A stretch of 9,751 nt of DNA from JAHJTW01 sp964545545 (lineage in GTDB: Bacteria; Krumholzibacteriota; Krumholzibacteriia; LZORAL124-64-63). This document shows, piece after piece, positions 1 through 6,734 of the stretch; positions within the stretch are counted from its first letter, which is position 1, and every line of letters starts with the position of its first letter. The translations under genes and the position numbers were made by a program. The notes beneath the pieces are model-generated. The model saw nothing but the letters and a program-made list of their open reading frames with translations. It was not told the DNA's origin and did no database searches. The DNA lies in NCBI GenBank assembly GCA_964545545.1, contig CAZJGK010000098.1, forward strand, positions 1 through 9,751, read 5' to 3'.

Positions 1-207
1 ACTGATCCGGTCCGCGCCGGTAACCGCCGCGTCCCCGCCGGAAAGCACATCGAAAGGGGACAACAGCAGGTCCGTTTTGCGGAAAGCCGTCCGGGTGGAT
101 TCGATAACGACCTCGCTGCCCTGGCTCAAGGCCGCACCCGGCCACATCAAGTCGAACAACGTCAGGACAAACATGAGTCCCAGCAGCAGCGTGGAATGAC
201 GGTTCAA
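1..207 (-). CDS. tolB: TolB, periplasmic Tol-Pal protein (N-terminal fragment)
   Basis: This is the first 69 codons of a gene that runs off the left edge. Read from a TTG start at 207-205, it begins MNRHSTLLLGLMFVL, a Sec signal peptide with a basic start, a hydrophobic core and a plausible cleavage site after ALS (about residue 28). The mature start, EVVIESTRTAFRK then LLLSPFD, resembles the N-terminal domain of TolB, the periplasmic beta-propeller partner of Pal. Only this N-terminal part is visible, so the propeller repeats cannot be checked; the position after tolQ, tolR and a TonB-like gene is the stronger argument. TTG is preferred to the in-frame ATG at 174-172 because it has a GGAG eight bases upstream, it overlaps the preceding stop as TTGA, and starting at 174 would remove the basic part of the signal peptide. 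Confidence 0.78.
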   Translation of the reverse strand, partial: MNRHSTLLLGLMFVLTLFDLMWPGAALSQGSEVVIESTRTAFRKTDLLLSPFDVLSGGDAAVTGADRIS

Positions 208-902
208 GAATCCGGCTCCAGGTTAAAGATGAAAGTCACGCCCAGGCGCGAGCCGGGGTACTGCGGGGGCAACGGAGGCAGCCGGGTCGCCTGGACAGCG
301 CGCAACGCTTCCCGATCGTAAACCCCCACTCCGCTGGACTTGGTCAACGAGATGCCCCCCACCGTTCCGTTGCGAACGATCTCGAAATGGACGGCACAGG
401 AGATACGCGGCCGCTTACCGAAACCGAGTTGCGGCGGATCCCATCTGCTGTCGACCAAACCCTCGATGCGTGTCAGGTACCAGGAAAAAGGGAAATCCGC
501 ATCGGTCGCATCAACCCTGGGACCGCTGGCCAAGGTCACCGGATCTGCGGTAGCATTCGGTCCGGTCACGGGGACGTCCGCGGCCGGGGGCGTTTTTCTG
601 ATGGGCGCTGTTTCCTGCTCCTGGGGCTGCTTCTGCTGGCGAGGTTTGACGGGCACCTCCTTGGGCGGCAGGGCGGCCGGCGGGACCATCTTCTGGATTT
701 CGGGTTGCGTCACGGGCGGTGTATCAACGACCTCGGGCACCGACTCCACCGGCGGGGCATCAACAAAATTCCGGTGCACGACATGAAAGGGAATCGCCCG
801 CATCGGCTGCAGCGGCGGCCTGGATACGGCGTTGCCGTACACGATCACCAGGATCAAGACCAGGGCATGCACCAAAAAGGAATAGGGCAGGCCACGCGTC
901 AT
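204..902 (-). CDS. TonB/TolA-like energy-transducing linker protein
   Basis: The product has 232 residues. It has one N-terminal membrane anchor (about 7-24), a Pro/Val/Glu/Lys-rich periplasmic linker (about 28-115) and a C-terminal TonB-family domain (about 137-228). That domain has the usual pattern: WYLTRIEGLVDSRWDPP, then VHFEIVRNGTV, then SSGVGVYDREALRAV and a final GVTFIFNL strand. In its place between tolR and tolB it should do the job of TolA, carrying proton-motive energy from TolQR to TolB/Pal. The linker is short and proline-rich, as in TonB, and lacks the long alanine/lysine-rich helix of enterobacterial TolA. The ATG at 902 is four bases after the tolR stop, with a strong GGGGGAG ribosome site. 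The last four bases overlap tolB. A TonB role for a receptor is possible, but TolB next door makes the Tol role likelier. Confidence 0.83.
   Translation of the reverse strand: MTRGLPYSFLVHALVLILVIVYGNAVSRPPLQPMRAIPFHVVHRNFVDAPPVESVPEVVDTPPVTQPEIQKMVPPAALPPKEVPVKPRQQKQPQEQETAPIRKTPPAADVPVTGPNATADPVTLASGPRVDATDADFPFSWYLTRIEGLVDSRWDPPQLGFGKRPRISCAVHFEIVRNGTVGGISLTKSSGVGVYDREALRAVQATRLPPLPPQYPGSRLGVTFIFNLEPDS
216..219 (-). promoter_or_regulatory. Ribosome-binding site deciding the TTG start of tolB
   Basis: GGAG on the minus strand lies eight bases before the TTG at 207-205, inside the last codons of the TonB-like gene. The next in-frame ATG at 174 would give a protein without the basic signal-peptide start. 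The site therefore supports a TTG start, translationally coupled to the preceding gene. Confidence 0.6.
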
Positions 903-906
903 GATG

Positions 907-1317
907 CTACTCCCCCGCAGGGGGAGGATCGGCCACCAGGCTCAGGTTCACGAAGCCCTCCCGCTCCAGGGCGGCCATCACCTTGACCACCATGCCGTAG
1001 GGAACCTCCTCGGCACAACGCAGATACACGGGGATCGTATCCTTCTGGTCGGCATACTTCGCCATGAGACCGGCCAGATCCTTGATCTCCACGGGTTGCT
1101 CCATGAAGTAGACCTGTCGGTTCTGGGTCACGGAAATCACCGGCCCTTCCTTGACCACCACCGATCGTGTTTCCGCTTGAGGCAGGTTCACTTCAACACC
1201 ACCCTGGATATAGGGGGCGGTGAGCATGAAGATGATCAGCAGGGTCAACGTCACATCCACCAGGGACGTGATATTGATCACGGTCAGGCTGCGGAAATGT
1301 CCGCGCCGCCCGGCCAT
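907..1317 (-). CDS. tolR: TolR/ExbD-family biopolymer transport protein
   Basis: The protein has 136 residues, typical for TolR/ExbD. After a short basic start (MAGRRGHFRS) comes a single transmembrane segment, INITSLVDVTLTLLIIFML (about 14-32). It carries the family's conserved membrane aspartate at residue 21, which takes part in proton translocation. A periplasmic domain follows, with the common VEVNLPQAE stretch after the membrane segment and a VYLRCAEEVPYGMVVKVM motif (about 97-114). With TolQ it forms the proton-driven motor of the Tol-Pal system in the inner membrane. The ATG shares one base with the tolQ stop (TGATG), and GGGGAG lies eight bases upstream, so coupled translation with tolQ is likely. 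TolR rather than ExbD is chosen because tolB follows in the same cluster. Confidence 0.9.
   Translation of the reverse strand: MAGRRGHFRSLTVINITSLVDVTLTLLIIFMLTAPYIQGGVEVNLPQAETRSVVVKEGPVISVTQNRQVYFMEQPVEIKDLAGLMAKYADQKDTIPVYLRCAEEVPYGMVVKVMAALEREGFVNLSLVADPPPAGE
910..926 (-). promoter_or_regulatory. Hairpin sequestering the ribosome-binding site of the tolA-like gene
   Basis: On the minus strand CTCCCCC (926-920), loop TGC, GGGGGAG (916-910) forms a perfect seven-base-pair G/C stem. The right arm is the Shine-Dalgarno sequence of the TonB/TolA-like gene (ATG at 902-900). The left arm and loop are the PPPAGE codons that end tolR, and the tolR stop TAG (909-907) follows at once. A ribosome finishing tolR would melt the stem and expose the site. 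The pairing is seen in the sequence; the regulatory role is inferred. Confidence 0.5.
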
Positions 1318-2066
1318 CAGATGGTCTCCCCGGGATGGGTGCCTGGGCGCTGGGCCCGGTCAGGCTCGCCGGGATCGACGGCCCCGCGGCCGCCTCCCGC
1401 GGCTTCCTCCAAAATGGTCCGCAGCCGATCCATCTCACCGACCACCAAATCGATTTTCCGCACCAGCATGTTGTAGAAGATCACCGCGGGAATCGCCACC
1501 GACAGACCGGCAATGGTCGTAATCAAGGCCTCGGCGATGCCGGGCGCCACCACGGTAAGATTCGCGCTGTGGAGGGTGGACATGTCCCAGAAACTGGACA
1601 TGATCCCCCACACCGTCCCCAGCAGCCCCAGGAACGGGGAAATGGTCACCGCCGTCGACAGCAGAATGAGATAACGTTCCAGATTCTCGGTTTCGAGAAA
1701 CGACGCCCGTTCGGCCGCCCGGCGAATGGCGGGAACCTCGGTCAGGTTCTCGGTCTCCAGAACCAGGCTGGACAGGGGCAGGGAGTCATGGTCATGGCTC
1801 CAGTGGGCAAGCCCGCCGCGGGCCAGGCCGCCGTCCAGCCAGGATTCGCACTGCTGCCAGAAATCCATGTGGCCGGCCCTGACCCGTCTCAGGGTACGGG
1901 CCTTGTCGATGAACACCGCCCAGGACAGCACCGACATGACGAGCAACACGAGCAGGATCCCCTTCCCGAAAAAGGAACTTCCGGCCACCAGGCCCATCAG
2001 CTCGCCCGGGCCCAGGGTGCAAGGCATCGCCGGCAAGGATATCATTGCGGGGATCGCAGGGAACAT
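1317..2066 (-). CDS. tolQ: TolQ/ExbB-family proton channel protein
   Basis: The product is 249 residues, near the family's usual length. Three membrane segments are visible: about 34-53, about 132-156 and about 178-200. The MotA/TolQ/ExbB core is clear, with PFLGLLGTVWGIMSSF at 144-159 and APGIAEALITTIAGLSVAIP at 174-193. It forms the channel that, with TolR, converts proton motive force into movement of the TonB/TolA-like linker. The C-terminal 28 or so residues (from about 222) are a hydrophilic Gly/Pro/Glu-rich cytoplasmic tail. The ATG has AAGGAG five bases upstream. It is the first gene of the tol block, 185 bases after the upstream gene, so the block could have its own promoter, be read through from the bsh genes, or both. 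Confidence 0.9.
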   Translation of the reverse strand: MFPAIPAMISLPAMPCTLGPGELMGLVAGSSFFGKGILLVLLVMSVLSWAVFIDKARTLRRVRAGHMDFWQQCESWLDGGLARGGLAHWSHDHDSLPLSSLVLETENLTEVPAIRRAAERASFLETENLERYLILLSTAVTISPFLGLLGTVWGIMSSFWDMSTLHSANLTVVAPGIAEALITTIAGLSVAIPAVIFYNMLVRKIDLVVGEMDRLRTILEEAAGGGRGAVDPGEPDRAQRPGTHPGETI

Positions 2067-2179
2067 GGGTTCTCCTTGGTGCGCTGGATCGATGGGATGG
2101 GAAGCCGGCCGCTGCTCCTGGGGACCGAATTCCGCCGACCCTCCCTGGCCGACACTTGGATCGGGGTGCGATCTTCATC

Positions 2180-2208
2180 AAGATGCTGTAGAGCACAGCA
2201 ACTGGCAA
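2180..2208 (-). promoter_or_regulatory. Weak candidate promoter before tolQ
   Basis: The 185-base spacer between the upstream gene and tolQ is the only sizeable break in the leftward train. On the minus strand it contains TTGCCA (2208-2203), a 17-base spacer, then CATCTT (2185-2180), preceded by an A/T-richer stretch. The -10 matches the sigma-70 consensus at only three of six positions. A small inverted repeat, TGCTGT/ACAGCA (2184-2189 and 2195-2200, five-base loop), overlaps it. No terminator with a T-tract is visible in the spacer. Confidence 0.18.
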
Positions 2209-2251
2209 GAAAGGAACCAAACCGAAATAAGTTCCAGGGGAAGCGAACCCT

Positions 2252-2443
2252 TCAGGCACGCCCCTCGAAAACCTTCAGGGCGAACGCTTCCTGGAAATCG
2301 AACCGATCCAGGAAATCGGTCAGGGAATCATCGGCCTGCTTCTTCAGCAGGCCATCCTCCACCAGGTGAAAAACGATCCGGCCGAAATCCAAGGTGCTGC
2401 GCACACCCCAGCTGTTGAACACATCCCCGGCCATGACCCCGAA
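2252..2443 (-). CDS. TIGR04138 (Minf_1886-type) family protein, C-terminal 63 residues
   Basis: Only the last 63 residues lie in the assembled sequence; the 5' part is lost in the N gap. The fragment reads FGVMAGDVFNSWGV, then STLDFGRIVFHLVEDGLL, then an acidic, aromatic tail with FDFQEAF. This matches my recollection of the conserved C-terminal half of a small family (about 130-150 residues, TIGR04138, named from Methylacidiphilum Minf_1886) found in Verrucomicrobia, Planctomycetes and related groups. Its function is unknown. Roughly 70 residues should be missing, which suggests a real gap of about 200-300 bases if this gene directly follows bshA. The reading frame matches that of bshA across the N run only by accident of gap length, so the two should not be read as one fusion. 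Confidence 0.65.
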   Translation of the reverse strand, partial: FGVMAGDVFNSWGVRSTLDFGRIVFHLVEDGLLKKQADDSLTDFLDRFDFQEAFALKVFEGRA

Positions 2444-2543
2444 NNNNNNNNNNNNNNNNNNNNNNNNNNNNNNNNNNNNNNNNNNNNNNNNNNNNNNNNN
2501 NNNNNNNNNNNNNNNNNNNNNNNNNNNNNNNNNNNNNNNNNNN
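2444..2543. other. Assembly gap (100 N)
   Basis: Exactly 100 undetermined bases, the customary placeholder for a gap of unknown size. It removes the very end of bshA and the 5' part of the next gene. Confidence 0.99.
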
Positions 2544-3667
2544 TCCAGGAGTCGTTCGTAAAGATCCAGATACTTGGGGATAACGCAACCGGCACCGAAA
2601 TCCCCGGCCGCATCGCGCCGGGCCTCCTCGGACAGCTGCACCAGAAGCTCCGGATCCCTCGCAAGATCCAGAACCGCCTGGGCCATCCCCGCGGTGTCAT
2701 CGGGGGTCCGCAGAAAGCCGTTGGCGCCGTCGTTGATGAATTCCACGGCTCCCCCGCATGAGGTCACCACCGGCACCACCCCACAGGCCATGCCTTCCAG
2801 TGCTACCAGTCCGAAGGACTCGTGCCATGAGGGCAACAGCAGAACGTCTGCCGCCGGCAGGATCTCCTCCAGACGATCCATATGACCCAAAAATTCCACG
2901 TCGCTGTCCAAACGGCTCCGGGTGACCATTTCCCGCACCGCACCGAGTTCAGGGCCCTCGCCGACCATAAGCAGGATGGCCGGGACTTCCTTCCGGACCG
3001 CCTCCAGCACATCAACCACCGCCTGGACGTTCTTGACCTTGCGAAAATTCGAGGCATGCAGGAGAACAAAGCGGCCCTGTTTCCGGAACCGTTCGCGCAG
3101 CGGATGATTCGGTCGCGGGTGGTAAGTGCGGGCATCCACGAAATTGGGAATGACGGTGATATCTTCTCCGGTGCCGAACACGCGGATCGTCTCGTTCTTC
3201 AGGAAATGGGAAACAGCGGTCACGGCATCGCTCTGTTCGATGACAAAGCGGGTGATGGGGAAAAATGTGGGTTCCTGACCCACCAGCGTGATGTCCGTGC
3301 CGTGCAGGGTCGTGATCACCGGCAACCGGCGCGGCAACAGCATCTGCCTTGCCAGATAGGCGCTGGCGGCATGGGGTATGGCGTAATGGACATGAAGCAG
3401 GTCCAGTTCGAACCGCGTCGCCACATCGAACATGGCCGTCGCCAGACTCAAAGTGTAGGGGGAATGCTGGAACACGGGATACTGCGGCATTTCCACCTTG
3501 TGGTAAATGATGTTGCGGTCATATCCCTGCAGGCGAAAAGGAAGTTCGCTGGAAATGAAGTGGACCTCGCAACCGCGCCGCGCCAGATGGAGACCCAGTT
3601 CGGTGGCGATCACGCCGCTGCCGCCCTGGCTGGGATAACAGGTAATGCCGACGTTGGGCATGCGCAT
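2544..3667 (-). CDS. bshA: BshA, N-acetyl-alpha-D-glucosaminyl L-malate synthase (3' end in gap)
   Basis: This glycosyltransferase family 4 enzyme catalyses the first step of bacillithiol synthesis, UDP-GlcNAc plus L-malate to GlcNAc-malate, in the cytoplasm. The BshA signature start is present: VGITCYPSQGGSGVIATELG (6-25), then LARRGCEVHFIS. Further along are the donor-site region SNFRKVKN (206-213) and the retaining-GT E-x7-E motif in HESFGLVALEGMACG (E283 and E291). The 374 residues before the gap nearly equal the usual length of about 375-380, so only a few residues and the stop are missing. The ATG at 3667 shares one base with the bshB1 stop (TGATG), with an AGAGGTGG ribosome site just upstream. 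It is the third gene in a row for the same pathway, which makes the assignment firm. Confidence 0.95.
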
Positions 3668-4437
3668 CAGATCCACCTCTGGCCGGGCAGGTCCGACAAC
3701 ACAGGCACGGCGGCCGTCTGAAAAGCCTCCCCGTATCTTATCCCGGCCCGCTGGCCCCAAGTGCGGGCCCGTCTCTGCATCCGCTCCAGAAAAGCAGGAT
3801 CGTTGATGGCCGTCTCCCGCCGCCCGGACCCGCGCCGGAACTGACTCTGATAACACTCCAGGGCCGCCAGCTTCTTTTCCCAGGCCCGGCCGACATCAAA
3901 GACCAACGAGGGTTGTCCCTGGTCCGGGCAAACATTCAGCACGGTTTCCACTTCCCAGCGGGAGGCGGGCGTATCGGGCCGAGCACCGCCGGCCCACAAG
4001 CGGTGGCCTGCGGGAGCAGGTGTCCACGAGGCCAACCGAGCCATGAAACAGGCCTTGGCCACTAGCCGGGGTGTCTCTTGGTGATCGGGGTGCCGCACCG
4101 GATCCGGGGCCGTGATCACCCAGCGAGGCCGCAGCATGCGCAGCCAGGCCGCTACCTGTTCCACCTGGCCGCGGTTTCCTGCATCGATGAACCCGTCGGG
4201 AAGCTCGAGTTGCACGCGGCCCGACAGCCCCAACGCCAGGGAAGCTGCCGCGGCCTCCTGCCAGCGCTCGTCCACGGTGGCGTTGGATCCGAGTTCCCCG
4301 CCCGTCAAATCCAGGCCCCAGACTTGGCGGCCCTGGTCGGTAAGCAGCGCCACGGTTCCGCCCGCCCCGATTTCCAGATCGTCGGTATGGGGTGACACCA
4401 CCAGCAGGTCACAACCGGCAACAGGCTCTTGATTCAT
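3667..4437 (-). CDS. bshB1: BshB1, GlcNAc-malate deacetylase
   Basis: A zinc-dependent PIG-L/LmbE-family deacetylase that converts GlcNAc-malate to GlcN-malate, the second step of bacillithiol synthesis. Visible features are VVSPHTDDLEIGAGG (13-27), DLTGGELG (43-50), LELPDGFIDAG (77-87) and the second metal motif RHPDHQ (115-120). By analogy with characterised BshB, H17, D20 and H119 should bind zinc and D19 should be the general base. The usual HPDD is HTDD here, which keeps the ligands but loses the proline. At 256 residues it is a little longer than the usual 235-240, with extra sequence around 138-160. The start overlaps the bshC stop by four bases (ATGA), with GGGAG seven bases upstream. 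Position between bshC and bshA supports BshB1 over related mycothiol or lincomycin deacetylases. Confidence 0.92.
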   Translation of the reverse strand: MNQEPVAGCDLLVVSPHTDDLEIGAGGTVALLTDQGRQVWGLDLTGGELGSNATVDERWQEAAAASLALGLSGRVQLELPDGFIDAGNRGQVEQVAAWLRMLRPRWVITAPDPVRHPDHQETPRLVAKACFMARLASWTPAPAGHRLWAGGARPDTPASRWEVETVLNVCPDQGQPSLVFDVGRAWEKKLAALECYQSQFRRGSGRRETAINDPAFLERMQRRARTWGQRAGIRYGEAFQTAAVPVLSDLPGQRWI

Positions 4438-5885
4438 GAATCATCTCCCGGATGGATGGTTTCCCAGAGCATGGCCTGCCACCGGCCCTGCCGGCCATTT
4501 TCGATATGTGTGTCCGCCGCTTGGCGCACCGAATGCAGCAGCGGGTCGCCCCACAAGCCCAAGGCGTTGAAGGCGGCCAAGGTGCGTTCTTGAACTCCCC
4601 CCTGAGGGCAAACCCACCCGGGGAGATCACCACTCAGGCTCCGCTCCGCGGCCAGGCAGGCCAGCATGGCCTTTAGCCCCCGCCGCCAGCGCCGCGTCCG
4701 GCCCACGGCCAGGGTTTGGCTGCGGGACGCCGTCAAACCCAGACGATCCTGGAGCAGAGCCGCCAGCTGGTCCGTCCCGGTCTGGAGAAACTCCTGCGCC
4801 AGGGCGTCGGCCTCGGCCACCGGATTTCGGGTCCATTGATCCGGGGAAAGACGCACCCCCGCAGGAACCAAGGTTCCCCCCAGGCGAGGCACCAACGGAC
4901 ACCGGGGAATGTTCAACAAACGGTAAAGAGGCTCCAACTGGCGAAGATAGGCATATTCCCCCGGTCCCACCACCACACAAACCGGATTCAAAAGCCAGTC
5001 CTGAACGAGGCTTCGCATCAGGACACCGGGTCTCAGCCGGCCGGCCGGCACGTCCCGATCCGACGCCAGGGGCACGCGCGCATCGCCTTCGATTTCATAC
5101 CAGGGGCTGCGCAGACTGCGCTCGTCCAGCTGGGCATGCCACCCCGCCTGGACCAGTTCCTGGCCCTGCCCGCGGGCGAGGTCCGCAAGTTCCGGAGTCC
5201 TGTTCCTCAGGATTCTTGTCAGGGGTCCCGCGGTTTCGTGCAACCGGGGATCATTGCCGGAGATGATCACCAGGCCCGTGTCACCAAAACAGCGGAGCCA
5301 GCCGGCGCTGTTCAGGCGCGACAAGGACCAGCCTGCGGCACACGCCCGCTGATGAAGGGCAGCCAGATCCACCACCAGATCATCCTGCCCCAGCGCCGCA
5401 CACTTGGTCAGCCAGCCGGCGGCCCAGCCACAGATATCGCCACTGTCCAGGGTGCCGGCCATGCGCCTATGCCAACGGACATCCCGCGCCAGGGCCCGTC
5501 CGGGACTTGTCCTCAACTCGTGCCTCGTCTGATCCCAGGCCAGGGGTGCCACCGCCTCGCGTAAATCGCTGTCGTCATCACCGGACCAGAAAACGGGGAT
5601 GGTGGGCAAACCCGCACTGGTGCGACGGGCAGCCAGCGCCACGGCCGTGGCAATCTTGTAGAGGGTATAAAGAGGCCCCCCGAGAAAACCCGGTTGTTGG
5701 CCGGTCACCACCACGCCGCAGGTTCCGGTGGACAAGAAAGTCCCCGCCGCAGGGTTCTCGGCGGCCAGGGCCGCCCGCAGGGCGTACGCCGCCCCCGTGC
5801 CGGTCTCATCCGCCAACCAGGCATTGAACAGGCCGGAATATCCGTCCCCGAGGGGTCCCCGCTCGCTTACTCCCGATAGGGTCAC
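4434..5885 (-). CDS. bshC: BshC, bacillithiol biosynthesis cysteine-adding enzyme (divergent)
   Basis: BshC is credited with the last step of the pathway, ligating cysteine to GlcN-malate. The family hallmark VTGQQPGFLGGPLYTLYKIA is present at 60-79, followed by PVFWSGDDDSDLREA (97-111) and, near the C-terminus, GGVQERTLAAFNALGLWG. Two things are unusual. At 483 residues it is shorter than the usual 530-540, with the GQQ motif unusually close to the N-terminus. The common EDHD in the PVFW motif reads DDSD, so the histidine is replaced by serine. The start is GTG at 5885-5883 with CGGAG six bases upstream, 21 bases after the methyltransferase stop. It overlaps bshB1 by four bases. The family assignment is secure; whether catalysis is typical is less so. 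Confidence 0.9.
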   Translation of the reverse strand: MTLSGVSERGPLGDGYSGLFNAWLADETGTGAAYALRAALAAENPAAGTFLSTGTCGVVVTGQQPGFLGGPLYTLYKIATAVALAARRTSAGLPTIPVFWSGDDDSDLREAVAPLAWDQTRHELRTSPGRALARDVRWHRRMAGTLDSGDICGWAAGWLTKCAALGQDDLVVDLAALHQRACAAGWSLSRLNSAGWLRCFGDTGLVIISGNDPRLHETAGPLTRILRNRTPELADLARGQGQELVQAGWHAQLDERSLRSPWYEIEGDARVPLASDRDVPAGRLRPGVLMRSLVQDWLLNPVCVVVGPGEYAYLRQLEPLYRLLNIPRCPLVPRLGGTLVPAGVRLSPDQWTRNPVAEADALAQEFLQTGTDQLAALLQDRLGLTASRSQTLAVGRTRRWRRGLKAMLACLAAERSLSGDLPGWVCPQGGVQERTLAAFNALGLWGDPLLHSVRQAADTHIENGRQGRWQAMLWETIHPGDDS

Positions 5886-5906
5886 GCTGAACTCCGTTGA
5901 CTGGCG

Positions 5907-6734
5907 TTACTCACGCCTGAAAACCAGCAACCACCGGTCACCCCGGCCCAGGGCCTCGCCCTGGTAACTGCCGGCGGCCGCGACACGCCTCAAACCCAGT
6001 TCGCCCGCCAGGCGGTCGATTTCCTCCACGGTGAACAAGGCCACCTGTTCACAATAGCGCAGGCCCGATTCCAGGATACCATAGCGGGCCGCTTCTTCCC
6101 CACACCCGGGCTGCGGCTCAACCGTCACGTCCTTGATCACTCTATCACCGCCGGGACTCAAACGCCTGACCTCTGTGAAACGGCAAGGGCCCAGGGTCCG
6201 CACGCGACGGTGTTCCCCGGGACCCGTCCCCAACTCCTGCCGGACACGATCGCAATCCAGGTAATCCAGGAACCAGTGCCCACCCGGAGCCAACACCCGG
6301 GCCACTTCGGCCAGCACCACGGCGTTGGCGGCAAGGTCGCCGAAATAACCAAAGGAGGTGAACAGGGAGAAAACCCCGCCACACGTCTCATCCCGCAGCG
6401 GAATGCGCCCCATATCCCCCCTGACCAGCGCGATCCCTCCGGTGGCGGAATCCCGGCGCCTTTGCGCCAGTTTCAGCAAAGGGGCCGAGAGGTCAAGACC
6501 CACCACCACCGGAGCGCTAGAAGCCAGGTCCTGCAGATGACGGCCGTCACCGCAGCCAAGATCCAGGACCGGCAACGTCGAGGCGTACGGATTCAAGGGG
6601 GCCAGGGTAAGCAGAAGCGCCAGACAGCGGTGCGCTTCGGCCTCGTCCCGGTGGGCATAGAGAAGCGGATAGTGATCCGCAAAGGCGACATCATACCAAC
6701 GCTCAACCATGTTGGCTGTCCGGCCCTGGTTCAT
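5907..6734 (-). CDS. Class I SAM-dependent methyltransferase, candidate bacillithiol N-methyltransferase
   Basis: The protein (275 residues from the first ATG) has a Rossmann methyltransferase fold. Motif I is VLDLGCGDGR (56-65), the acidic end of strand 2 is GLDLS (79-83), RGDMGRIPL is at 105-113, FTSFGYF at 125-131 and VLAPGGHWFLDYL at 147-159. FTSFGYF and the N-terminal YPLLYAHRD pattern are typical of small-molecule methyltransferases of the UbiE/Methyltransf_25 type. The gene lies between nadB and bshC, 21 bases before bshC. In Chlorobiaceae the methyltransferase NmbA makes N-methyl-bacillithiol, so thiol methylation is the best guess, from context only. The start is uncertain: ATG 6734 overlaps nadB by 32 bases and has GGGGA nine bases upstream; ATG 6710 (MVERWYD) would overlap by eight bases and fits the family's usual length but has a weaker ribosome site. 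Confidence 0.82.
   Translation of the reverse strand: MNQGRTANMVERWYDVAFADHYPLLYAHRDEAEAHRCLALLLTLAPLNPYASTLPVLDLGCGDGRHLQDLASSAPVVVGLDLSAPLLKLAQRRRDSATGGIALVRGDMGRIPLRDETCGGVFSLFTSFGYFGDLAANAVVLAEVARVLAPGGHWFLDYLDCDRVRQELGTGPGEHRRVRTLGPCRFTEVRRLSPGGDRVIKDVTVEPQPGCGEEAARYGILESGLRYCEQVALFTVEEIDRLAGELGLRRVAAAGSYQGEALGRGDRWLLVFRRE

Noticed and set aside
2184..2200. Inverted repeat TGCTGT/ACAGCA in the tolQ upstream spacer considered as a terminator
   Set aside because: There is no T-tract on either strand and the stem is only six base pairs; at most a weak operator candidate.
1792..2259. Minus-strand frame of 155 codons whose GTG start lies in the tolQ upstream spacer, with a hydrophobic N-terminal stretch
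   Set aside because: It has no usable ribosome site (GAGGGG only one base from GTG) and most of it is an alternate frame of tolQ, whose protein is clearly conserved.
1335..2369. Plus-strand open frame of 344 codons
   Set aside because: It is antisense to tolQ and the spacer. Its Gly/His/Gln/Arg-rich product is typical of shadow frames in high-GC DNA.
2882..3721. Plus-strand open frame of 279 codons opposite bshA
   Set aside because: Antisense shadow; bshA has family-wide conserved motifs throughout.
4716..5564. Plus-strand open frame of 282 codons opposite bshC
   Set aside because: Antisense shadow with low-complexity composition and no recognisable domain.
5903..5917. Inverted repeat GGCGT/ACGCC with a 5-base loop over the methyltransferase stop
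   Set aside because: The stem is only five base pairs, has no T-tract and leaves the bshC ribosome site free, so it is likely chance.
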